Positions 1 through 5,735 of a stretch of 6,542 nucleotides of DNA are shown piece by piece. The stretch's first letter is position 1, and every line of letters starts with the position of its first letter. A program made the translations under genes and the position numbers. The stretch is from Deltaproteobacteria bacterium (GTDB lineage Bacteria > Desulfobacterota > GWC2-55-46 > JADFVP01): assembly GCA_024275855.1 (NCBI GenBank), contig JAJRYL010000254.1:1-6542 (forward strand), given 5' to 3'. The notes under the pieces were generated by a model. It had not been told where the DNA came from, made no database searches, and saw only the letters and a list, made by a program, of their open reading frames with translations.

Positions 1-834
1 GCGCACGCGCAGCTTCTTCAGAGTGAAAAGATGGCCGCCATAGGACAGCTTGCCGCAGGCGTAGCCCACGAGATAAACAACCCGGTAGGTTTTCTCCTTA
101 GCAACCTCGGCAGTATCGAGTCCTATATGAGCGACCTCAGGGCCCATATAAAAAAATACGACAATCTCTTCGACTCAACCGCTTCAAGGGGCGGGCTCAC
201 CGACATAGAGACAAAAGAGATAACGGAGTCTAAAAAAAATCTCGACATAGACTTCATACTCGAAGACTCTGTTGAGGTAATACGCGAATCGGTAGAAGGC
301 GCCGAGCGTGTCAGAAAGATAGTTGCGGACTTAAGAGACTTCTCGCACGAAGGCTCATCCGAGTTTACGTGGGCGGATATAAACAGAGGAATCGAAAGCA
401 CCGTCAACATAGCCGCCAACGAGACAAAATACAAGGCAGCCGTAATAACGGAGCTTGGTAAACTGCCCTCCGTAAGGTGCAACCCCGGAGAGCTGAACCA
501 GGTATTTCTAAACCTTATAGTTAACGCGTCGCACTCAATAGAGAAAAAAGGCGAAATCCGCATAAAGACATACTGTAAGAACGACACGATCTTTATCATT
601 ATAAGCGACACCGGAAGCGGCATACCACAAGGTAACCTAAGCAAAATCTTCGACCCGTTCTTTACTACCAAACCGGTAGGCAAAGGCCCGGGGCTTGGGT
701 TGTCGCTCTCATACAACATAATAAAGGATCATAACGGAAAAATAGAAGTGAAAAGTTCAATAAACGAGGGAACAACCTTTACTATAACTCTTCCGGTCGG
801 TACAGAGCCGGAGAAGAAGAGCGCACTTAAATGA
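1..834 (+). CDS. Sensor histidine kinase, 5'-truncated by window edge (DHp and catalytic domains)
   Basis: The reading frame is open from base 1, so the protein begins upstream and the ATG at 31 is an internal Met in the H-box helix. What is visible is the transmitter half of a two-component kinase that would autophosphorylate on His and pass phosphate to a receiver. The H box (AAGVAHEINNP) places the phospho-His codon at 67-69. A long second helix region ends in KIVADLRDFSH. The N box (NQVFLNLIVNAS) starts at 496, G1 (DTGSGI) is at 607-624, the F box (IFDPFFTTK) is near 646-672, and G2 (GKGPGLGLS) is at 679-705. G2 has Pro (CCG, 688-690) where most relatives have Thr, which is odd but need not inactivate the kinase. 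The stop TGA overlaps the next gene's ATG, implying one operon and translational coupling. The core is paralogous to the downstream kinase. The sensor part is unseen, so the signal is unknown. Confidence 0.93.
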   Translation, partial: AHAQLLQSEKMAAIGQLAAGVAHEINNPVGFLLSNLGSIESYMSDLRAHIKKYDNLFDSTASRGGLTDIETKEITESKKNLDIDFILEDSVEVIRESVEGAERVRKIVADLRDFSHEGSSEFTWADINRGIESTVNIAANETKYKAAVITELGKLPSVRCNPGELNQVFLNLIVNASHSIEKKGEIRIKTYCKNDTIFIIISDTGSGIPQGNLSKIFDPFFTTKPVGKGPGLGLSLSYNIIKDHNGKIEVKSSINEGTTFTITLPVGTEPEKKSALK

Positions 835-2681
835 AAAAATTTGGAAACTTAAATATAAGCACCAAGCTTACCGCTCTTCTTTCAATCTCTTTCATCTTTT
901 TGAGCCTGTTAATTTTTATTGGCTGGACAGGCATGCAGGAGATGAAGAACAGCTCAAGGAAGATCTACGACGAGACCTTTCTTGAGTCTCAGAGGTTCAT
1001 GAACCTTACTATAGCCATTGAAGACGTAAGAAGGACATTACTTACGCTAATGATCGAATCGGACAAAGATAAGCTTGAGGCAAACCTTCAGGCGATCACC
1101 GACAAAACAGAAGTTATCGACGGGCACATCGCCTTTATGCTCTCGAAGAACAATCACTTCGACAAAGAGGCCATAAATTCGATTAAGAAACTTAAATCCA
1201 TCTGGACGCTCTTTAAAACCACCAGAGACGAAGAGGTGCTTCCGGCTATATTCGAAGGAAGGCTCGATGCCGCAAAGCAGATAGCCATAAATATTCAGGA
1301 GCAGAGATACCGGAAGATTATAGATATCTCCGATATGCTGGTGAAACATGAAAACGCAGAGGCGGTAGCGGCGCAGAACTTAATGGAACAGAGGTTCAAC
1401 AGAGTCATCCTCTACTACCTGATTGTTATCTGTGTCGCCGTAGTCATCGCTATCTCTTTCACCATCTATATCTCTAAAGACATAGTAGGCAGAATAAAAA
1501 AGATAGAGCACGTGGTCACTGTTTACGATCACGGCAAAAAAAACGCAACGATAGAGGTTGGCGGCAACGACGAGATAGCGGTTCTGGCAAAGAGCTTCAA
1601 CAATATGAGCAGGCGCATCTTAGAGGACAGGGTAAACCAGAAGCAGTACGCGCAGATACTTGAGTGGAACGCCGATAAGATGGATAAGAGGGCGGAGGAG
1701 TTGCAGGAGGTGAACAAGGCCCTGTCAAAGACCCAGGAGGAACTCTCGAATAAGTACAAAGAGCAGGAGGCGTTTATAAAAGAGTTGACCGATACGCACC
1801 TTGAGCTTGAAGAGACAAGGGCGCACATGGTTCAATCGGAGAAGATGGCCTCAATAGGGCAGCTCGCCGCCGGGGTCGCCCACGAAATAAACAACCCTAT
1901 AGGGTTTATACGCTCAAACCTTAACACCCTCGAAGAGTACACGGAAGACCTCGTAGAGCTGCTTAAACTGTATACGGAAATAGACAAGCCGCTTAAGGAC
2001 GGCAGTTTCGACTGCGATAAGGTGTTGCACGGGATTAACGCCTTTAAGAACGAGAAGGACACCGATTTTACGATCCTGGATATAAAAAATCTCGTAGAGG
2101 AATCGAAGGAAGGGGTGAACAGGGTCGTCTCCATTGTCAAGAGCCTTAAGGATTTCTCGCATGCCGACGTGGGGGGGCAGAAAAAGTGCGACCTTAATCA
2201 ATGCATCGAGGATACGATAAAGGTAAGCTGGCACGAGATCAAGTACAAGGCCGAGGTGATAAGGGAGTTAGGTGAACTACCGCCCGTAATCTGCAACCAT
2301 CAACAGATTAACCAGGTACTGCTCAACATTATAATAAACGCCTCTCAGGCGATAGAGGAAAAAGGGCAGATAACTATCAAAACCTTTACCGATAACGAAT
2401 ACGCGGTCGTTAAGATAACGGACAACGGAACGGGAATGTCTGAAGAGAACGTAAAAAAGATATTCGACCCCTTCTTTACGACAAAACCAATAGGTAAAGG
2501 AACCGGGCTCGGACTATCCATAGCCCACGGCGTAATAGAGAAACACCGTGGAAGCATAGAGGTGCAAAGCAAGGAAGGCGAAGGAACAACTTTTACGGTA
2601 AAGCTGCCCGTAAAAGGAGCGGACGCGTTCGATGCCGCTAACACTGAACCGCTACAGACCGGCGAAAGGGGTGCTTGTTAA
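831..2681 (+). CDS. Membrane-bound sensor histidine kinase (4-helix sensor, HAMP, HisKA, HATPase)
   Basis: This is a complete 616-residue inner-membrane kinase. The short basic N-terminus and first membrane helix (about 12-31) read like a 4HB-MCP-type sensor. A helical extracytoplasmic region spans about 32-190, the second membrane helix about 191-214, and HAMP about 213-267. A long coiled coil (about 268-340) leads to the H box (AAGVAHEINNP, phospho-His H351). An extended dimerisation hairpin ends at KSLKDFSH (444). The N box is about 494-505, G1 (DNGTGM) 531-536, the F box 544-552 and G2 (GKGTGLGLS) 555-563. All kinase boxes are intact. The protein has no receiver of its own, so the adjacent response regulator is the obvious partner (inference). 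The start ATG overlaps the preceding stop as ATGA, with purine-rich GGAGAAGAAGAG upstream. The last codon directly abuts the next gene's ATG. The ligand cannot be predicted. Confidence 0.96.
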   Translation: MKKFGNLNISTKLTALLSISFIFLSLLIFIGWTGMQEMKNSSRKIYDETFLESQRFMNLTIAIEDVRRTLLTLMIESDKDKLEANLQAITDKTEVIDGHIAFMLSKNNHFDKEAINSIKKLKSIWTLFKTTRDEEVLPAIFEGRLDAAKQIAINIQEQRYRKIIDISDMLVKHENAEAVAAQNLMEQRFNRVILYYLIVICVAVVIAISFTIYISKDIVGRIKKIEHVVTVYDHGKKNATIEVGGNDEIAVLAKSFNNMSRRILEDRVNQKQYAQILEWNADKMDKRAEELQEVNKALSKTQEELSNKYKEQEAFIKELTDTHLELEETRAHMVQSEKMASIGQLAAGVAHEINNPIGFIRSNLNTLEEYTEDLVELLKLYTEIDKPLKDGSFDCDKVLHGINAFKNEKDTDFTILDIKNLVEESKEGVNRVVSIVKSLKDFSHADVGGQKKCDLNQCIEDTIKVSWHEIKYKAEVIRELGELPPVICNHQQINQVLLNIIINASQAIEEKGQITIKTFTDNEYAVVKITDNGTGMSEENVKKIFDPFFTTKPIGKGTGLGLSIAHGVIEKHRGSIEVQSKEGEGTTFTVKLPVKGADAFDAANTEPLQTGERGAC

Positions 2682-3929
2682 ATGGACGAAAAAAGAGAGC
2701 ACACGCTACTATTTGTTGACGACGAGGTTAATATACTCCACTCCCTGCAAAGACTCTTCAGGCGGGAGGGGTACAATATCCTTACCGCTTCGAGCGGCAA
2801 GGAGGGGCTTGAGCTCATAAAGGCAAACAAGGTCGCCCTTATCATTTCCGACAACAGGATGCCGGAGATGGAGGGTGTTGAATTTCTGTCGAAAGCGAAA
2901 AAACTGGCCCCGGAAACCATTCGCTTCATGCTTACCGGATACTCGGACATGAACGCCGTTACGGAAGCGATCAACTCCGGAGAGGTCTACCGCTATATAA
3001 CCAAACCGTGGAACGACGACGACCTTAAATTTGCCGTTAAAGAAGCCCTCGACCGTTACGACCTCAAAACACAGAACAGGGACCTGCTTGAACTGACGCA
3101 AAGACAGAACACCGAGCTTGTTGACATGAATAAAAATCTCGAAGCAAAGGTGATCGATAAGACAAAAAAGATCAGGGATAACTTTTTCTCTTTTATAAAA
3201 GTTTTTGCCGACGTAACCGAACTCTACGACCCTAACATAGGCGGACACAGCAAGCGGGTCGCCGGGCTGGTAAAGAAACTCGCTATAACTATGAAACTCG
3301 ACCCTATCGAGGTGGACCTGATAGAGTCGGCGGCCCTTCTTCACACAATAGGACTGATAGGGGTTCCGAAGTACATTCTTGAAAAAGATGAAAAAGACCT
3401 GAACAAGAACGAACTGGCCGTAATAAGGCACAGCCCTATCCTTACCCAGGGGCTTCTCTCGTCCATAGATTTTCTAAGACAGGTGGGAATACTTATAAAG
3501 AGCCATAGCGAGAGGTACGACGGCCACGGTTATCCCGACGGGCTGAAGCAGGAGGAGATACACATAGGGTCGAGGATGATAGCCGTATGCAAACTATACG
3601 ATACGCTTACGACCAAGGCGAGCGGCACGCTGCATAAAGAGCTTGCCATCGAGGTCTTGCGCGCTCAAAAAGGCAAAAGTGTGGACCCGCAGGTAGTAGA
3701 CACCTTCATCGACCTTATCAGGCATACGAAGACGGAAAAGACGAGCATCTTAGTGCCCGTCAAGGATATAACGAGCGGAATGGTGCTTGCCGAAAACCTC
3801 AAAACAATAGGCGGCAGACTACTTATAACCAAAGGCACAAAGTTAAAAAACGAGATAATAATGAAGATTCACGCGATCCATAAAATAGACCCGATAATCG
3901 AAGGAGTACATATCGTACGCGAAAACTGA
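2682..3929 (+). CDS. Response regulator with receiver and degenerate HD-GYP domain
   Basis: This 415-residue protein is cytoplasmic, with no membrane segment. The receiver (about 7-125) has acidic pocket D13/D14, phospho-acceptor D57 (SDNRMP), T85 and K108 (TKPW). A helical linker (about 130-168) leads to an HD-GYP domain (about 170-350) recognised by GHSKRVA (188-194), AALLHTIGLIGVP (217-229), H250, HSERYDGHGYP (275-285) and AVCKLYDTLT (301-310). Active HD-GYP phosphodiesterases of cyclic di-GMP normally show HDIGK, HHE and AVAD at these places. Here they are HTIGL, HSE and AVCK, so three metal-ligand positions (T222, S276, K304) are lost while GYP is kept. A C-terminal module (about 355-412, VKDITSGMVLAENL...GRLLITKGTKL) is common in this group. 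The likely role is a phosphorylation-controlled binding or output protein rather than an enzyme (inference). The gene starts at the base after the upstream kinase's stop, with AAAGGGGTG inside that gene's end as ribosome site. It is the last gene of the operon. Confidence 0.93.
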   Translation: MDEKREHTLLFVDDEVNILHSLQRLFRREGYNILTASSGKEGLELIKANKVALIISDNRMPEMEGVEFLSKAKKLAPETIRFMLTGYSDMNAVTEAINSGEVYRYITKPWNDDDLKFAVKEALDRYDLKTQNRDLLELTQRQNTELVDMNKNLEAKVIDKTKKIRDNFFSFIKVFADVTELYDPNIGGHSKRVAGLVKKLAITMKLDPIEVDLIESAALLHTIGLIGVPKYILEKDEKDLNKNELAVIRHSPILTQGLLSSIDFLRQVGILIKSHSERYDGHGYPDGLKQEEIHIGSRMIAVCKLYDTLTTKASGTLHKELAIEVLRAQKGKSVDPQVVDTFIDLIRHTKTEKTSILVPVKDITSGMVLAENLKTIGGRLLITKGTKLKNEIIMKIHAIHKIDPIIEGVHIVREN

Positions 3930-3948
3930 GCCGCGTTAAGCGGGCCCT

Positions 3949-3983
3949 CAAAAAAAGAACCCCGGCAAGCACGCCAACCCGGG
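3949..3983 (-). terminator. Candidate Rho-independent terminator of the convergent receiver gene
   Basis: Read on the minus strand, CCCGG (3983-3979) can pair with CCGGG (3965-3961) across a 13-base loop. TTCTTTTTTT follows at 3959-3950. This lies about 80 bases past the stop of the minus-strand receiver gene, where a terminator would be expected. The stem is short and the loop large. An alternative pairing of CCGGC with GCCGG is possible, so the call rests mainly on the T tract and position. For the plus-strand operon no clear T-tract hairpin is visible, only a small CCGC-GTTAA-GCGG hairpin right after its stop (3931-3943). Confidence 0.45.
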
Positions 3984-4062
3984 CCGGCATTTATGAACAG
4001 AAGAGGTTATGGTTTAAATCGAGACGATTGATACGGTTATATAAACAGGCGCGCGTTACTCT

Positions 4063-4611
4063 TCACTTGTCCGCACTATCGCAAATATCCTCCCATGAAA
4101 TTTCGTCCGGGTCGTCGATTATAATAGCGCCGTCTTCAGCCCTTTCGACCTCTGTTATTCCGGGGTGGCTTTCCTCCAGTTTTTTAAGTATATAAGTCTG
4201 CTTTTTTACGGTCTTTGCAAGGCTTTTATTCATAGACTCAAGCTCTTTGACTTCAAGACACTGCCTTACCAGAATCAATAACGCTTTATCGTTCCAGGGT
4301 TTCACCAAATACCTGTAGACCTCCCCTTTATTGATAGCGTCAATCGTGGTATCCATATCAGCGTACCCGGTCAACAGTATCCTGATGGTCTTTGGCGCTG
4401 CCTCCTTAAGCCCGGCTAAAAACTCCACCCCGTTCATACCCGGCATAAGGTGGTCGGAAATCACAAGGGAGATATCGTTCTCTTCGGCAAGCTTTAGTCC
4501 CTGCTCCGCGCTTAAGGCGGTTAGAATATTGTAATTTTCGTTCTTGAAAAGCCTTGAAAGCGAATTTAGAATATTTTTTTCATCATCGACAAATAAAAGC
4601 GTATGCTTCAT
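4063..4611 (-). CDS. Stand-alone response regulator receiver protein with acidic C-terminal tail
   Basis: This 182-residue soluble protein starts at ATG 4611-4609. A longer GTG start at 4632 is possible, but an AAGGAG ribosome site lies inside that extension, six bases before this ATG, so ATG is chosen. The receiver domain (about 2-118) has D9/D10, phospho-acceptor D53 (SDHLMP), T81 and K104 (VKPW). It matches the receiver of the nearby HD-GYP regulator at about 70 of 117 positions by eye. No DNA-binding or enzymatic output domain follows. There is only a helical, probably coiled-coil stretch (about 118-148) and an acidic tail (about 150-182, with EVERAEDG and DDPDEISWED). It may work by protein contact, as a phosphate sink, or as a competitor for the neighbouring kinases (inference). 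The gene converges on the operon at 1-3929. Its promoter is not clear: a TATAAT at 4699-4694 has no good -35. Confidence 0.92.
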   Translation of the reverse strand: MKHTLLFVDDEKNILNSLSRLFKNENYNILTALSAEQGLKLAEENDISLVISDHLMPGMNGVEFLAGLKEAAPKTIRILLTGYADMDTTIDAINKGEVYRYLVKPWNDKALLILVRQCLEVKELESMNKSLAKTVKKQTYILKKLEESHPGITEVERAEDGAIIIDDPDEISWEDICDSADK

Positions 4612-4617
4612 AAAATG

Positions 4618-4623
4618 CTCCTT
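4618..4623 (-). promoter_or_regulatory. Ribosome binding site fixing the receiver gene start
   Basis: AAGGAG on the minus strand, six bases before ATG 4611, is a strong Shine-Dalgarno match with normal spacing. It argues for the ATG over the upstream in-frame GTG at 4632, for which it would lie within the coding sequence. Confidence 0.8.
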
Positions 4624-4699
4624 TTCAGTCACATCACGGGATTGCCCTTTTATATAAATACCTCGCTTCGGCTTAAAGAGGTTCGACCGAATAATTATA

Positions 4700-4714
4700 T
4701 AAAAGTAACTTTTA
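4700..4714. repeat. 15-bp dyad upstream of the receiver gene
   Basis: TAAAAGT-A-ACTTTTA is a perfect 7-bp inverted repeat around one central base. It sits in the 134-base gap between the two minus-strand genes, about 90 bases before the receiver gene's start and beside a TATAAT (minus, 4699-4694). It could be an operator for a dimeric regulator. The surrounding AT-richness makes chance occurrence quite possible. Confidence 0.35.
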
Positions 4715-4745
4715 GAGTATAACGCCTGTTATTATAAAAACCTTA

Positions 4746-5186
4746 TTAAACATCTCGGATACGCAGCTTGCTCAGGTCAAGGCCGTGGGCTCTCAAAAAT
4801 TCGCTATCCCCTCCGCGCATAACCCTTTTAAGCTCCTTAATGGCAACCTCTTCGTCACACCCGTCCGATTTCAGCAGCGCCAGTATCTTTGCGAAGACGT
4901 CTCTTTTTCTTTTACCGGCTTTAGACATGTCGCGCCGGTCTTTGCACTCCTCCATGAATGTAGTGCCGCAGACGCAATTACGAAAAAGCTCCACTATTAC
5001 TTCATCGTCGTCGCCCGTTGTCTCCTTAAGCCCGCCCGTGTTGCCAAGCGGCAGCGTATCGGAGAGAAAATCCCCGGCCTTTTCGTATACCTTTCCGCAA
5101 ATCCGGCACTTTTTAGGAAAGCGGTCTTCTACTAAAAACTTCAGATCCCGAAAAAGCTCGCCCTTTACTCTTTTTTCGTCAGACAC
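4746..5186 (-). CDS. Uncharacterised protein with CxxC and CxC motifs, possible zinc-binding
   Basis: This 146-residue soluble protein is not one I recognise. The start is GTG 5186-5184. An in-frame TGA at 5192-5190 rules out anything longer, and GGGGGTGA (5197-5190) is a one-mismatch match to the GGAGGTGA ribosome site at good spacing. Residues 22-33 carry CRICG (C27, C30) and residues 70-81 carry NCVCGTTFMEEC (C71, C73, C81). The first four could form a zinc site (inference) separated by a roughly 40-residue acidic, glycine-rich insert. The second half is highly charged and helical, including SKAGKRKRD (88-96) and a helix near 95-125. There is no signal peptide or membrane helix. The opposite strand is also open here (4768-5256), but its product is Ser/Leu/Pro-rich and looks like a shadow. 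The gene lies upstream of and collinear with the receiver gene, 134 bases apart, with no proven functional link. Confidence 0.75.
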   Translation of the reverse strand: MSDEKRVKGELFRDLKFLVEDRFPKKCRICGKVYEKAGDFLSDTLPLGNTGGLKETTGDDDEVIVELFRNCVCGTTFMEECKDRRDMSKAGKRKRDVFAKILALLKSDGCDEEVAIKELKRVMRGGDSEFLRAHGLDLSKLRIRDV

Positions 5187-5192
5187 GCCTCA

Positions 5193-5197
5193 CCCCC
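5193..5197 (-). promoter_or_regulatory. Ribosome binding site for the GTG-start CxxC protein
   Basis: GGGGG on the minus strand, continuing as GGGGGTGA, matches the 16S-complementary GGAGGTGA with one mismatch and ends six bases before GTG 5186. It supports the GTG start, which the TGA directly upstream already forces to be the first available. Confidence 0.6.
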
Positions 5198-5297
5198 GTC
5201 GGGCACGTAAAGCAAGTTGGCCTCTCATGGCTATAAACCCTCTGCCCGGGCATTAGCATTACTACGAAACTTATGCGGCTTTATCTATATCGGCCTT

Positions 5298-5322
5298 ACC
5301 GGCGCCGGTTAACGGCCCGGCG
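5298..5322. repeat. GC-rich palindrome and hairpin in the CxxC gene leader
   Basis: ACCGGCGCCGGT at 5298-5309 is a perfect 12-bp palindrome. Overlapping it, CGCCGG (5303-5308) and CCGGCG (5317-5322) form a 6-bp all-GC stem with an 8-base loop. The two are mutually exclusive. No T tract follows on either strand, so it is not a standard terminator. If transcribed leftward it would be a stable leader hairpin about 115 bases before the CxxC gene's start. Confidence 0.5.
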
Positions 5323-5375
5323 TTTGCGCTACGGCTATTTAGGTAAACGAAAAGCTCACCTCAAGCATAAGAACA

Positions 5376-5404
5376 ATTATATTCTAAGAAATTAAGTATT
5401 ACAA
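5376..5404 (-). promoter_or_regulatory. Candidate sigma-70 promoter, leftward, for the CxxC gene
   Basis: On the minus strand, TTGTAA (5404-5399, 4 of 6 to TTGACA) is followed after 17 bases by a perfect TATAAT (5381-5376). Transcription would start near 5369, leaving a leader of roughly 180 bases before the GTG at 5186. Direction and spacing fit. The weak -35 and long leader leave doubt. Confidence 0.45.
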
Positions 5405-5428
5405 TCCCACATAATAGCTGAAAGAACC

Positions 5429-5445
5429 GCAAACCATCTGTTTGC
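5429..5445. repeat. Small perfect inverted repeat in the intergenic region
   Basis: GCAAAC (5429-5434) and GTTTGC (5440-5445) are perfect complements with a 5-base loop CATCT. No T tract follows on the plus strand, and it is not next to a gene end, so its role, if any, is unknown. Confidence 0.35.
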
Positions 5446-5606
5446 CGAGTTTACCACTATTCTATTCGACAGGTCAATTTTTATCCCTGAAAAAGATCAA
5501 TCCCGGAAAGACCGTTACAGTATTTATACCACGCAAATTTTAAATTCTACACGCTTCGCCTTAACTCTAAGAAGATAACTATTGCCCTGAAGTCCGGTTG
5601 CCGGAA

Positions 5607-5630
5607 AGTACAAAATTGAAAATTTGTACT
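5607..5630. promoter_or_regulatory. Inverted repeat overlapping the -35 box, likely operator
   Basis: AGTACAAA (5607-5614) and TTTGTACT (5623-5630) are perfect 8-bp inverted arms with an 8-base spacer. The spacer contains most of the -35 hexamer of the rightward promoter, so a dimeric protein bound here would block RNA polymerase. Symmetry and placement are seen directly. The regulator is unknown. The AGTAC/GTACT ends recall cyanobacterial LexA sites, but the spacing is much longer, so I do not assign it to LexA. Confidence 0.55.
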
Positions 5631-5645
5631 GGTATGCGCTATACT
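5616..5645 (+). promoter_or_regulatory. Sigma-70-type promoter for the DNA alkylation repair gene
   Basis: TTGAAA (5616-5621, 5 of 6) and TATACT (5640-5645, 5 of 6) are separated by 18 bases. Transcription would begin near 5652, giving a leader of about 80 to 85 bases to ATG 5736. This is the best promoter in the window, and it is wrapped by the 24-bp inverted repeat. Confidence 0.65.
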
Positions 5646-5656
5646 TAAAATTCAGG

Positions 5657-5666
5657 TTAACGTTAA
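5657..5666. repeat. 10-bp palindrome at the predicted transcription start
   Basis: TTAACGTTAA is a perfect 10-bp palindrome just past the predicted start site of the alkylation repair gene. It could be a second operator or chance in AT-rich DNA. Further into the leader, GACAGG (5678-5683) and CCTGTC (5696-5701) could form a 6-bp stem with a 12-base loop. Confidence 0.3.
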
Positions 5667-5735
5667 TATAAAAGACAGACAGGGAGCAATGCGCACCTGT
5701 CAACCCCTGTAACGATACATAAAGAAAGAGAAGTT

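Larger units (their letters stand above)
5187..5735. other. 549-base intergenic region between divergent genes
   Basis: No convincing protein gene is seen here on either strand. The left third (5187-5370) would be the untranslated leader of the minus-strand CxxC gene if the candidate promoter at 5404-5376 is used. It holds a 12-codon ORF (5228-5190, minus, MRGQLALRARRG then TGA) and a GC-rich dyad near 5298-5322. The middle (5405-5600) is AT-rich and featureless apart from the small perfect stem GCAAAC-CATCT-GTTTGC (5429-5445). The right part holds the promoter and dyad of the alkylation repair gene and an 80 to 90-base leader. I see no tRNA, ncRNA family or mobile-element end. Confidence 0.6.

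Noticed and set aside
123..719. 198-codon open frame on the minus strand inside the first kinase
   Set aside because: It is antisense to conserved kinase motifs, Ser/Leu-rich and has no domain.
2709..3431. 240-codon open frame on the minus strand inside the HD-GYP regulator gene
   Set aside because: It lies wholly antisense to a well-supported gene, and its product has no recognisable domain and shadow-like composition.
4612..4632. Seven-residue longer form of the receiver protein from GTG 4632
   Set aside because: The AAGGAG ribosome site lies inside this extension at ideal distance from ATG 4611, and the receiver fold starts right after that ATG.
4768..5256. 162-codon open frame on the plus strand opposite the CxxC protein
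   Set aside because: The product is Ser/Pro/Leu-rich, whereas the minus frame has a good ribosome site, paired cysteine motifs and a normal charged composition.
5607..5630. Assignment of the dyad as a LexA (SOS) box
   Set aside because: The arms resemble cyanobacterial LexA half-sites, but the half-site spacing is far longer than in that motif. There is no LexA gene or second site in view.
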